This document shows, in pieces, positions 1 through 7,676 of a stretch of DNA of 33,764 nt; position 1 is the first letter of the stretch; the number at the start of each line of letters is the position of its first letter. The position numbers and the translations under genes are program-made. Origin of the DNA: an uncultured Pelagibacteraceae bacterium (lineage in GTDB: Bacteria; Pseudomonadota; Alphaproteobacteria; Pelagibacterales; Pelagibacteraceae); NCBI GenBank assembly GCA_902595465.1, contig CACJQE010000011.1:1-33764 (forward strand), written 5' to 3'. The notes below the pieces were generated by a model, which saw only the letters and a list, made by a program, of their open reading frames with translations, was not told the origin of the DNA and ran no database searches.

Positions 1-1
1 A

Positions 2-1393
2 ATGGCAAAGAAAAAAAATGGTAATGGAAAATCAAACGGACATTATAATGGTAATGGAATAGCTTCAAGAAACAAAAGTTTGTTGGGACACAACGCTATT
101 TTTACCCCAGAAGTAATGGACGACATTCATATCAAAGCCGAATTAGGAAGATACAGAATGAGAGGAATGGCTTTGATGAAAAAGATACCTACTTTTGATG
201 ATCTAGTTTTCTTGCCAGGTACATTAACAAGATTTGTTATTGAAGGTTACAGAGAAAAATGTGAGACCAAAACTATTATTGGTCCAAGATGTGAAAATCC
301 AATTGAGCTTGATATTCCAGTTTACATTACGGGAATGAGTTTTGGAGCTTTATCTTATGAAGCAAAGACTGCATTAGCTAGAGGTGCTACAATGGCTGGT
401 AGCGCAACATGTTCTGGTGAAGGTGGAATGATACCAGATGAGAGAAGATATTCAGAAAAATGGTTTTATCAGTGCATACAATCAAGATACGGTTTTAACC
501 CACACCATGCACAATTAGCTGATGGAATTGAGGTATTTATTGGACAAGGACAAAAAGTTGGAATGGGTGGTCATTTGATGGGTCAAAAAGTTACTGACCA
601 AGTTGCAGAAATGAGATCGCTACCTGCAGGTATTGATCAAAGATCTCCAGCAAGACATCCTGATTGGCTGGGTCCAGATGATTTAGCTTTAAAAGTTCAA
701 GAGCTTAGAGAATTAACAAAAAATAAAGTGCCAATTCAATTAAAACTTGGAGCAGCTAAAGTGTATGATGATGTAAGGATGGCAGCGAAATGTGATCCAG
801 ATTCAATTTATCTTGATGGAATGGAGGGTTCAACAGGTGCTGGGCCACACATAGCAGCTGCAAACACAGGTATCCCAGGAATTGCTGGAATTAGAGAAGC
901 AAGAAGAGCTTTGGATGATGTAGGTAAAACTGGAAAAGTAACTTTAATTTATGCCGGTGGTGTTAGAGATGGAGCAGATATGGCTAAAGCTTTAGCACTT
1001 GGTGCAGACGCAATTGCAATCGGAACAGGCGCAATGGTGGCTTTAAATTGCAATAAGGAAATACCAGAATCTAACTTTGAAAAAGAAATGGGTGTTCCCG
1101 CAGGTCATTGCTACCACTGTCACACGGGTAGATGTCCGGTAGGAGTTGCTACTCAAGATCCTAAATTAAGGAAAAGATTAAATCCTGATGATGCAGCATT
1201 AAGAGTGTATAATTACTTGCATGCGATGACATTGGAGGCTCAATTGTTGGCTAGAGCATGTGGAAAAACAAATATTCACTCACTAGAACCAGAAGATATG
1301 GCTGCATTAACAATGGAGGCTTCTGCTTTAGCTAAAGTGCCTCTTGCAGGAACAAATCATACAGTAGGAGTTAAAGATTTCCATAAAATCTAA
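2..1393 (+). CDS. glxD: GlxD/MgsC-type FMN-binding glutamate synthase domain protein
   Basis: A 463-residue protein made of the stand-alone synthase domain of the large glutamate synthase subunit: FMN-binding TIM barrel followed by an Fe-S segment. Visible marks are the barrel strands around TGMSFGALSYEAKTAL, QLKLGAAKVYDDV and IYAGGVRDGADMAKALALGADA, and the cluster segment with Cys370, Cys373 and Cys378 before PVGVATQDP. In the family this subunit works with separate GlxB/GlxC (MgsA/MgsB) proteins as an N-methylglutamate synthase or related glutamate-forming enzyme; those partners are not in the window and would lie upstream. The first ~25 residues are a Lys/Asn/Gly-rich low-complexity tail absent from the core fold. 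ATG is the second base of the window, so the CDS looks complete. Ammonium transporter and glutamine synthetase downstream support a nitrogen-assimilation role. Exact substrate (glutamate versus N-methylglutamate) is inference. Confidence 0.85.
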   Translation: MAKKKNGNGKSNGHYNGNGIASRNKSLLGHNAIFTPEVMDDIHIKAELGRYRMRGMALMKKIPTFDDLVFLPGTLTRFVIEGYREKCETKTIIGPRCENPIELDIPVYITGMSFGALSYEAKTALARGATMAGSATCSGEGGMIPDERRYSEKWFYQCIQSRYGFNPHHAQLADGIEVFIGQGQKVGMGGHLMGQKVTDQVAEMRSLPAGIDQRSPARHPDWLGPDDLALKVQELRELTKNKVPIQLKLGAAKVYDDVRMAAKCDPDSIYLDGMEGSTGAGPHIAAANTGIPGIAGIREARRALDDVGKTGKVTLIYAGGVRDGADMAKALALGADAIAIGTGAMVALNCNKEIPESNFEKEMGVPAGHCYHCHTGRCPVGVATQDPKLRKRLNPDDAALRVYNYLHAMTLEAQLLARACGKTNIHSLEPEDMAALTMEASALAKVPLAGTNHTVGVKDFHKI

Positions 1394-1401
1394 TAGCAAA
1401 T

Positions 1402-1812
1402 ATGCCAAAGAAAAAAGGTAAGAAAAAAGTCAAATCAAAAGAGATCAAAGGTCAATTAGGTAAGAAAAAAGAGACTGCTAGAGAAAAAATGATTGGCCAA
1501 ACAATTGGCTATCGATATGACGTTAATCTTTTGCCTGACTATAGTCGACTCACTCCATTTTTAAAAAAATATATAGAAGCTATGGGTTGGGATGATCTTA
1601 ATTGGTTAGAAGATGTTCATATGGGATATGAAGAAAATAGACCTGCTGTATTCGATAGAAATGCTAACGGTTGGGTAACGATACCAAGTAAAATAAAATT
1701 ACCTAATAATCAGCAGGATAGAGATATGATAGCTAGAGAATTATTGGTAAAGTTTCAAATGTCCCCGAATCATCCTCTGGTTGACCTTAAAAAAGCATAT
1801 TTAAAATTCTAA
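1402..1812 (+). CDS. Unknown basic 136-residue protein in the glxD operon
   Basis: I do not recognise this family. The ATG lies 8 bases after the glxD stop, so the two are almost certainly co-transcribed. The first ~30 residues are strongly basic (MPKKKGKKKVKSKE and more Lys), resembling in composition the basic tail of GlxD next door. The rest is a soluble-looking alpha/beta region with several Trp/Tyr/Pro positions (YRYDVNLLPDYSRL, MGWDDLNWLEDVHMGYEENRP, ANGWVTIP) and no membrane segment or signal peptide. The coding status is well supported by length, composition and position. A role with the GlxD complex is only suggested by neighbourhood; it could also bind nucleic acid or membrane through its basic tail. 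Confidence 0.65.
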   Translation: MPKKKGKKKVKSKEIKGQLGKKKETAREKMIGQTIGYRYDVNLLPDYSRLTPFLKKYIEAMGWDDLNWLEDVHMGYEENRPAVFDRNANGWVTIPSKIKLPNNQQDRDMIARELLVKFQMSPNHPLVDLKKAYLKF

Positions 1813-1824
1813 TTTCAATTTCAA

Positions 1825-1845
1825 GTTGATAAAATAATTATTAAC
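1825..1845. promoter_or_regulatory. AT-rich dyad upstream of amt, possible operator
   Basis: Two 8-base arms, GTTGATAA (1825-1832) and TTATTAAC (1838-1845), are inverted repeats with 7 of 8 matches around a 5-base centre. The centre is about 70 bases upstream of the inferred amt start site, a position suited to an activator. It could instead be a weak AT-rich end signal for the glxD operon. No regulator can be named from sequence. Confidence 0.25.
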
Positions 1846-1871
1846 TTCTACTTTTTATAAATAAAATAAAA

Positions 1872-1900
1872 TTGTCAGCGTAAAAAAAATTTCATAGAGT
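1872..1900 (+). promoter_or_regulatory. Predicted sigma70-type promoter of amt
   Basis: TTGTCA at 1872-1877 (5 of 6 to TTGACA) and TAGAGT at 1895-1900 (4 of 6 to TATAAT) are separated by exactly 17 bases. The start site would fall near 1907, giving a ~22-base leader that contains the purine-rich ribosome site AGGAGAGAG at 1916-1924 before the ATG at 1929. The leader is too short for a riboswitch. Confidence 0.45.
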
Positions 1901-1928
1901 CTGTTAACTATTAATAGGAGAGAGAAAT

Positions 1929-3329
1929 ATGACTGATCAATTAGGTGCTCTCACAACCTTATTTACAGAATTTTACTATTGGGTAACTGTGGTTCTTATG
2001 TTTTTGATCCACGTGGGTTTCTGTATGTATGAAGTTGGGGCATCTCGTTACAAACATCACCAACACACTCTTATGAAAAATACAATGCTGATACCACTGG
2101 TAACAGTCACATGGTTTTTCTTTGGTTGGTGGATATACTGGGCATTTCCAACAGGACCCGGATTAGCTCCCTCGATTATGACCGAAAGTACTGGTTTAGT
2201 TCTTGGAGGTGGATTTGGTGGAAATGATCTTGCTAATCCTACAAATGCATTGATGGCCGTAAATCTTAATGATCATATAATGGGTGTCTTCTGGGCAGCC
2301 TTTTTATTATTTTCATGGACTGCAGCTTCAATTGTATCTGGAGCGGTTATTGAAAGGATAACTACTTTTGCATTTGGAATACTTGCAATTGCAATTGGAT
2401 CTGTTTTCTGGACAATAGATGCTTCATGGGGATGGCATTTTGATGGATGGATGTTAAAAATATTAGGATATCACGATGCTTATGCTTCCGGAGTAATTCA
2501 CGCAATTGCCGGAGGTTTTGCCTTAGGTGTTCTAATTGTTTTAGGACCAAGAATTGGAAAATTTTCATCTAGCGGAGAACCAAGAAACATTGGACCAAGA
2601 AATCCTTGGTTAGTGACTGTTGGATTATTCTTAATCTATACAGGTTTTTGGGGCTTTTACGCTGCATGTAATGTTCCGATTTATGATCTTGGACCTGAAT
2701 ATGGTATGGAAGGTGTAACTTTCTTTACTGCAACGAACATCTACCTAACTCCCACCACACTTAGTGGAATAACGATGAACTTTTTAATGTCGTTATCTGG
2801 AGGGTTGTTAGCAGGGTATGTGGTCTCGAAGGGAGATCCTTTCTGGACTTATTCATCAGGACTTGCGGGAATAATATGTGCATCTGCAGGTAATGATTTA
2901 TATCATCCAATACAATCAATGATAATCGGTATGATCGGAGTAGTTATAGCTTACAAAATGCATTACTGGGTCGAGAAAAAATATAAAATCGACGATGCAG
3001 TTGGAGCAGTAGCTGTTCATGGTTATGCTGGATTTGTTGGTCTTGTAATATGTGGTTTCGTTTTAAATGGTTATCCTTCATCTGGATACAGTGTTGGAGC
3101 AATGTGGGACGGAACTAATTATGCAGCAATTAATCCACTAGGAATGTTTATCGGAGCAATAATAATGTTTTTTGTTTTAGGTATGCTTCCTGGATATATA
3201 ATTGCAAAAGTTCTTCACGGAATGGGTAAATTAAGAATACCAAGAGAAGTAGAACTTGCAGGACTTGACTATACAATTATGGAAGAGGCTAAAGAAGACG
3301 AAAAAGCTGTAGTCTCGGCCAGTAGATAA
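1929..3329 (+). CDS. amt: Amt-family ammonium transporter
   Basis: A 466-residue polytopic inner-membrane protein of the Amt/Rh family, with about 11 hydrophobic helices as usual. The pore twin histidines are visible as His191 (in SGVIHAIAGG) and His364 (in AVAVHGYAGF); the conserved Asp eight residues before the first His is Asp183, and the Trp of the GW motif before it is kept. Function: uptake of ammonium/ammonia for assimilation by the glutamine synthetase downstream. It has its own promoter and a good ribosome site, and is followed within 13 bases by a 73-residue membrane protein. No GlnK/PII gene is adjacent, unlike the common glnK-amtB pair. The N-terminal third is divergent from enterobacterial AmtB, so it belongs to a distinct subgroup, but the signature residues make the family call firm. 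Confidence 0.93.
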   Translation: MTDQLGALTTLFTEFYYWVTVVLMFLIHVGFCMYEVGASRYKHHQHTLMKNTMLIPLVTVTWFFFGWWIYWAFPTGPGLAPSIMTESTGLVLGGGFGGNDLANPTNALMAVNLNDHIMGVFWAAFLLFSWTAASIVSGAVIERITTFAFGILAIAIGSVFWTIDASWGWHFDGWMLKILGYHDAYASGVIHAIAGGFALGVLIVLGPRIGKFSSSGEPRNIGPRNPWLVTVGLFLIYTGFWGFYAACNVPIYDLGPEYGMEGVTFFTATNIYLTPTTLSGITMNFLMSLSGGLLAGYVVSKGDPFWTYSSGLAGIICASAGNDLYHPIQSMIIGMIGVVIAYKMHYWVEKKYKIDDAVGAVAVHGYAGFVGLVICGFVLNGYPSSGYSVGAMWDGTNYAAINPLGMFIGAIIMFFVLGMLPGYIIAKVLHGMGKLRIPREVELAGLDYTIMEEAKEDEKAVVSASR

Positions 3330-3342
3330 AGGAGGTATGTAA

Positions 3343-3564
3343 ATGGCAACAGTATCAAATTGGATAGATCATTTAAGTGCCTCTGAGGTACAAGGATCTG
3401 TCTATCCAGGTGTTGGTTCGGAAGGAGTGCTAGTTATAATAGCAATTCTTATTTGGGTTGGCTGGCATGTTATTTCATCTAAACAAGAAGATGGTAAAAT
3501 GAATGCAATTGTCAGAAAAAAACCAAGTGCTAACGACTGGAAAAGCAATATAACAGACGGTTAA
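3343..3564 (+). CDS. Small single-pass membrane protein downstream of amt
   Basis: A 73-residue protein with a soluble N-terminus, one hydrophobic segment at about residues 28-46 (VLVIIAILIWVGWHVI) and a short basic tail. I do not recognise the family. It is preceded by AAGGAGG, the strongest ribosome site seen in this window, placed 7 bases from the ATG. The nearer ATG at 3337 is followed at once by TAA and cannot be the start. It sits 13 bases after amt and ends 8 bases before a strong terminator, so amt and this gene form one transcription unit. That arrangement suggests a partner or accessory of the transporter, which is inference only. Confidence 0.75.
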   Translation: MATVSNWIDHLSASEVQGSVYPGVGSEGVLVIIAILIWVGWHVISSKQEDGKMNAIVRKKPSANDWKSNITDG

Positions 3565-3572
3565 AACTTTTA

Positions 3573-3608
3573 AGAGGGCGCATGAAATACTGTGCCCTCT
3601 TTTTTTTT
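3573..3608 (+). terminator. Strong intrinsic terminator after the amt unit
   Basis: Arms AGAGGGCGCA (3573-3582) and TGTGCCCTCT (3591-3600) form a 10-base-pair stem with one G-U pair and an 8-base loop, followed directly by a T run to 3608. It is the clearest intrinsic terminator in the window and is unusually G+C-rich for its surroundings. Confidence 0.9.
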
Positions 3609-3609
3609 A

Positions 3610-3774
3610 ATGCAAAATTCTGAAGAAAATAATCAAAATGAAAATAAAACTCCTAGCAAAATGGCACGTCTTGCATGGCCAAAAGCAAAGTATGGAGTAA
3701 TTATAGCGATATTAATTATTATCGGTGTAAATTTAATTTATTACAAAGATTTCTTTTTATCATTTTTTAAATAA
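3610..3774 (+). CDS. Tiny membrane protein between terminator and glnT
   Basis: A 54-residue ORF starting at the ATG at 3610. A GTG at 3592 in the same frame would start inside the terminator stem and is rejected. Residues 1-20 are polar and Asn/Glu-rich, followed by a basic stretch (MARLAWPKAK), one hydrophobic segment (YGVIIAILIIIGVNLIYY, about 29-46) and a short C-terminal tail. An alternative start is Met18 (ATG at 3661), giving 37 residues. No ribosome site precedes 3610 because the T run ends two bases earlier. It lies 17 bases before glnT. Function is unknown; coding is supported by the positive-inside transmembrane layout. Confidence 0.5.
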   Translation: MQNSEENNQNENKTPSKMARLAWPKAKYGVIIAILIIIGVNLIYYKDFFLSFFK

Positions 3775-3791
3775 TTGTGTTACGTTATTAG

Positions 3792-5117
3792 ATGGCTAAA
3801 AATTTATTTAAAATTTCAAAACAAAAAAAAATTAAATATTTTTTGATAAGTTTTGTAGATTTATTTGGTGTCTTAAGATCAAAATTGGTTCCTGCTCATG
3901 CAATAAAAGATATGCAAGTAAATGGTGCTGGATTTGCTGGATTTGCAGCCTGGCTAGATATGACACCAGCTGATTCTGATATGTTTGCAATACCTGATCC
4001 TGACAGTTTAATTCAACTACCATGGAATAAAGAAGTTGGTTGGTTGGCTTCAGATTTATGGATGAATGGTAAACCAGTCGATGCTTCACCAAGGGTGATG
4101 TTAAAAAAACAAATAAAAAAATTATCTGAATTGGGATATAGCATGAAGTCAGGTGTGGAGTGTGAGTATTTTTTAATTTCTCCTGATGGGAACGCAATTG
4201 CAGATAACAGAGATACTCAATCTAAACCTTGTTATGACCAGTCTTCATTAATGAGAAGATATGAGCTTATAAAAGAAATATGTGATTGTATGATTGAAAT
4301 GGGATGGGGTCCTTATCAAAATGACCACGAAGATGCTAACGGGCAATTTGAAATGAATTGGGATTATTCAGATTGTCTAAAAACTGCTGATAGACATACT
4401 TTTTTTAAATTTATGGTTAAAGCTATTGCAGAAAAGCATGATTTGAGAGCAACATTTATGCCAAAACCTTTTGAAAATTTAACTGGTAATGGATGTCATG
4501 CACATATTTCTTTATGGAAAGGAAAGAAAAATATCTTTCTTGATAAACATGATAAGCTTGGGCTAAGCAAGACAGCTTATAACTTTTTAGGAGGCATCAT
4601 GAAACATGCTTCATCCTTATCTACTTTTTTTAATCCAACAGTAAATAGTTACAGACGAATAAATGCTGCACCAACAAAATCAGGTGCCACATGGTCTCCA
4701 AGCAGTATATCATATACAGGAAATAACCGTACACATATGATAAGGGTTCCTGATCCGGGAAGATTTGAATTAAGACTTATGGATGGATCCGCAAATCCTT
4801 ATTTACTTCAAGCTAGTGTAATAGCTGCAGGAATAGAGGGATTAAGTAAAAGAATTAATCCTGGCAAACCTCTTTTTTGTAATATGTATGAGGATTATAA
4901 AAAATATCCAAACCTTTCTAAATTACCAAATGAACTAAAAGATTCTCTTGATAAAATTGAAAATAATAAAGAAATGAATAAAGCATTTGGAAAAGAAGTA
5001 ATTAAAAGTTATGTCAAGTTAAGGACTTCGGAATTAAAAGATTTTAATGATAACGAAAAATTTGATAAGTCCAAACCAATTACAAAATGGGAAAGACAGA
5101 ATACTCTAGACTGTTAA
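3792..5117 (+). CDS. glnT: GlnT-type glutamine synthetase / gamma-glutamylmethylamide synthetase
   Basis: A 441-residue glutamine synthetase family enzyme. It forms a gamma-amide on glutamate using ATP and either ammonia (glutamine) or methylamine (gamma-glutamylmethylamide). Metal and substrate motifs are visible: VECEYFL with Glu123 and Glu125, EDANGQFEMNW, the His-containing NGCHAHISLW, RINAAPTKSGATWSP, NNRTHMIRVP and RFELRLMDGSANPY. The adenylation-loop Tyr region typical of GlnA-I is not obvious, consistent with the GlnT/GmaS branch. Together with the GlxD/MgsC-like protein upstream, it fits the N-methylglutamate or methylamine branch as well as plain ammonium assimilation; sequence inspection cannot decide. 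The next gene starts one base after its stop. Confidence 0.88.
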   Translation: MAKNLFKISKQKKIKYFLISFVDLFGVLRSKLVPAHAIKDMQVNGAGFAGFAAWLDMTPADSDMFAIPDPDSLIQLPWNKEVGWLASDLWMNGKPVDASPRVMLKKQIKKLSELGYSMKSGVECEYFLISPDGNAIADNRDTQSKPCYDQSSLMRRYELIKEICDCMIEMGWGPYQNDHEDANGQFEMNWDYSDCLKTADRHTFFKFMVKAIAEKHDLRATFMPKPFENLTGNGCHAHISLWKGKKNIFLDKHDKLGLSKTAYNFLGGIMKHASSLSTFFNPTVNSYRRINAAPTKSGATWSPSSISYTGNNRTHMIRVPDPGRFELRLMDGSANPYLLQASVIAAGIEGLSKRINPGKPLFCNMYEDYKKYPNLSKLPNELKDSLDKIENNKEMNKAFGKEVIKSYVKLRTSELKDFNDNEKFDKSKPITKWERQNTLDC

Positions 5118-5118
5118 A

Positions 5119-6252
5119 GTGAAAAGCTTTGATAGTTATAGAAAATGGAAATATACAAAATTTTTATCGAATAAAAATTATAGTTTTAATCGAAATTATA
5201 TTTTAAATATTATTTCGTCAAAAATAATCACTGATGCTTTTAATTCTATATCTAAGTGGAAATACTATAAAAAAACACCATTATTAAAATTAGAGAAACT
5301 AAACAAAAATTTAAAACTTAATAATATTTTTTACAAAGATGAGTCGAAAAGATTTCATTTAAAATCATTTAAAGCTTTAGGTGGTGCATATGCCGTAGAA
5401 AAAATATCTAAAAAGAAAAAAAATATAATAATATCATCTGCAACAGCTGGAAATCATGGTAGATCAGTTGCTTGGGGTGCTCAAAGATTGGGTTTACAAT
5501 GTAAAATTTTTGTTAGTCAATATGTAAGTGAAGAGAGAGTAAAAGAAATTGAAAAATTTGGAGCCGATGTAATTCGAGTAAAAGGTAATTACGAAAATTC
5601 ATTAAACGAGTGTAAAAAATTATCAAAAAAGAATAATTGGAATATTGTTCAGGATATATCTACGAAGAATTATAGTTATGTTCCTTTGTTAACTATGGCT
5701 GGTTATTCAATTATGATTAAAGAAATTTCAAAACAAACTACGCATTATATTACGCATATATTCCTTCAAGCTGGCGTTGGTGGCATGGCAGCAGGTGTAG
5801 TTGCAGGAGTTGCAAAATATTTCAAGAGAGTTCCTAAAATAATAATAGTTGAACCAGATGGAGCTGATTGTGTACTTCAAAGCATAAAAAGCAAAAGTTT
5901 AAAAAAAATTAAAATAAAAAAAGAAAGTATAATGGGTGGTATGTCATGCAATGAAATGTCTCTCATTCCTTGGCATGTATTAAAAAAGGCTAGTGATTGT
6001 TGTGTCACTGTAAATGACTCAAAAGTTCCTAAAACTGTTGCAATGCTTAAAGACAAGAAACTCAGTAAAAGATCAATAATAGGTGGTGAATGTGCTACAC
6101 CAGGAATTATCAGTCTTATTAGTCTCTGTAATAATCCTAAAACAAAGAAATTAATAAATCTTAACGAAAAATCTAATGTTTTAGTTATTGGATGCGAAGG
6201 TAATGCAGATGTAAAACTTTACAAACAATTGCTATCTAAAGGCAGAAAGTAA
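5119..6252 (+). CDS. Diaminopropionate ammonia-lyase-like PLP enzyme
   Basis: A 377-residue fold-type II PLP enzyme. The lysine expected to hold PLP is Lys85 in HLKSFKALGGAYA, and the phosphate/cofactor loop follows in SATAGNHGRSVAWGAQ. A Gly-rich loop QAGVGGMAAGVVAG lies in the middle. These features match the diaminopropionate ammonia-lyase (DpaL/YgeX) group more than threonine dehydratase; that group eliminates ammonia from 2,3-diaminopropionate and related beta-substituted amino acids to give pyruvate. Length fits (about 400). The start is GTG at 5119, one base after the glnT stop, so translation is probably coupled. Position behind glnT suggests release of ammonia from an amino acid into assimilation. 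Substrate is uncertain; threo-3-hydroxyaspartate or another beta-eliminating amino acid is possible. Confidence 0.75.
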   Translation: MKSFDSYRKWKYTKFLSNKNYSFNRNYILNIISSKIITDAFNSISKWKYYKKTPLLKLEKLNKNLKLNNIFYKDESKRFHLKSFKALGGAYAVEKISKKKKNIIISSATAGNHGRSVAWGAQRLGLQCKIFVSQYVSEERVKEIEKFGADVIRVKGNYENSLNECKKLSKKNNWNIVQDISTKNYSYVPLLTMAGYSIMIKEISKQTTHYITHIFLQAGVGGMAAGVVAGVAKYFKRVPKIIIVEPDGADCVLQSIKSKSLKKIKIKKESIMGGMSCNEMSLIPWHVLKKASDCCVTVNDSKVPKTVAMLKDKKLSKRSIIGGECATPGIISLISLCNNPKTKKLINLNEKSNVLVIGCEGNADVKLYKQLLSKGRK

Positions 6253-6257
6253 ATTAT

Positions 6258-7676
6258 ATGTCAAAAAAAGCTGTTGTTTGGATAAGAGACGATTTTAGAA
6301 TAAAAAATAATTCTGCGTTATCTTATGCAACAAATAATTACGATAATGTCACAGCATTGTATATTTATAACAAGAAAAATTTTGATGATGTTAGAGAAGC
6401 ACAAAAATGGTGGATAAGTAAATCATTAATAAATTTTAAAGATGAATTAATTAAATATAATATTGAATTAGAGTTAGTATTTTCTGATGAGATAACTTTT
6501 TTTAGTAAAATCAAAGACAAACATAAAATTTCTATTTTTTGGAATAAAATATATGAGCCATCTCAATTAAAGTTAGATGATGAGCTCATTAAAATTTTTG
6601 AAAAAAACAAAATACTCTCAAAATGCTTTAAAGGAAATGTTCTTAATGAATATAAAAATGTTACAAAAGATGATGGAAGCCCTTATAAAGTTTATAGTCC
6701 ATTTTGGAGAGTTGGAGAACAAATTTACTTAGATAGTATCCCAAGCAAATCATTAAACGTAAAAAGAGCTAAGAGCAAAATAAAATTATTCAAAAATAGT
6801 AATGTTCCAGATCAAATTTTACCAAAGAAAAATTGGTATAAAAAATTTGAAAAATATTGGTATCCATCTGAAAAACAATCTGAAAAATTTTTAAATGAGT
6901 TTGTTGAAAATAGAATGTTGAAATATGGAGTTGATAGAGATTATCCAGCTATAAATGGTTCGTCAAAACTTTCGCCATTCATTAGAAACGGACAAATACA
7001 CGTAAGTAATATTTGGGACAAATGTTATAAATATAAATCAAAAAATATTAGTGTTAAAAAGTATCTAAATGAATTAGGCTGGAGAGAATTTTCACATAGT
7101 TTAATTAATTATTTCCCTGAAATGCTAAAAGGTAATTTAAGAAAAGAATTTGACAAATTTCCATGGGATAAAAATGCAAAAAATTTGAAAGCTTGGAAAA
7201 ATGGTATGACTGGATACCCAATTGTTGATGCTGGGATGAGACAACTTTATGAAACAGGTTGGATGCATAATAGAATTAGAATGGTAGTTGGTTCTTTTCT
7301 TGTAAAACATTTAAGAATTAATTGGAAAGAGGGTGAAAAACATTTTAGAAATTGTTTGTTAGATTTTAACGAAGCAAACAATGTTGCACAATGGCAATGG
7401 GTTGCTGGCTGTGGTGCAGATGCAGCCCCTTATTTTAGAATTTTTAATCCTATATTGCAGGGTGAAAAATTTGATAAACAAGGTCTGTATGTAAAAAAAT
7501 GGGTACCTGAATTAGAGAGAGTTCCAAATAAATTTATTCATAAACCATGGGAAATGGAAACTAAATATCAAGAAGCTATAAAAACTAAAATTGGTTCTGA
7601 TTACCCTTCCCCAATAGTCGTGCATGAAGAAGCTAGAAACGCAGCTCTAAAAGCATTTCAAACATTAAAAAATTAA
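6258..7676 (+). CDS. phrB: Cryptochrome/photolyase family DNA photolyase
   Basis: A 472-residue class I photolyase. The N-terminal alpha/beta antenna-binding domain begins VVWIRDDFRIKNNSAL; the helical FAD domain carries LSPFIRNGQIH, WREFSHSL, GMTGYPIVDAGMRQL, GWMHNRIRMVVGSFL and FNEANNVAQWQWVAGCGADAAPYFRIFNP, all hallmark FAD/DNA-binding segments. It repairs cyclobutane pyrimidine dimers using blue light, which fits a surface-ocean lifestyle. It begins 5 bases after the PLP enzyme gene. It ends at 7676, with the stop codon of the opposing yjbQ at 7677-7679: no spacer at all between convergent genes. A cryptochrome role is possible but CPD repair is the likelier call. Confidence 0.93.
   Translation: MSKKAVVWIRDDFRIKNNSALSYATNNYDNVTALYIYNKKNFDDVREAQKWWISKSLINFKDELIKYNIELELVFSDEITFFSKIKDKHKISIFWNKIYEPSQLKLDDELIKIFEKNKILSKCFKGNVLNEYKNVTKDDGSPYKVYSPFWRVGEQIYLDSIPSKSLNVKRAKSKIKLFKNSNVPDQILPKKNWYKKFEKYWYPSEKQSEKFLNEFVENRMLKYGVDRDYPAINGSSKLSPFIRNGQIHVSNIWDKCYKYKSKNISVKKYLNELGWREFSHSLINYFPEMLKGNLRKEFDKFPWDKNAKNLKAWKNGMTGYPIVDAGMRQLYETGWMHNRIRMVVGSFLVKHLRINWKEGEKHFRNCLLDFNEANNVAQWQWVAGCGADAAPYFRIFNPILQGEKFDKQGLYVKKWVPELERVPNKFIHKPWEMETKYQEAIKTKIGSDYPSPIVVHEEARNAALKAFQTLKN

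Noticed and set aside
3337..3342. ATG followed directly by TAA before the 73-residue gene
   Set aside because: Only one base from the ribosome site and immediately stopped; the ATG at 3343 has ideal spacing. A start-stop regulatory element seemed too speculative.
3592..3609. GTG start for the small membrane ORF
   Set aside because: It falls inside the right arm of the terminator and would translate the T run; the ATG at 3610 is the first sensible start.
3832..4197. Minus-strand ORF of 121 residues
   Set aside because: It lies wholly inside glnT, whose motifs are intact; its translation is low-complexity with no recognisable family.
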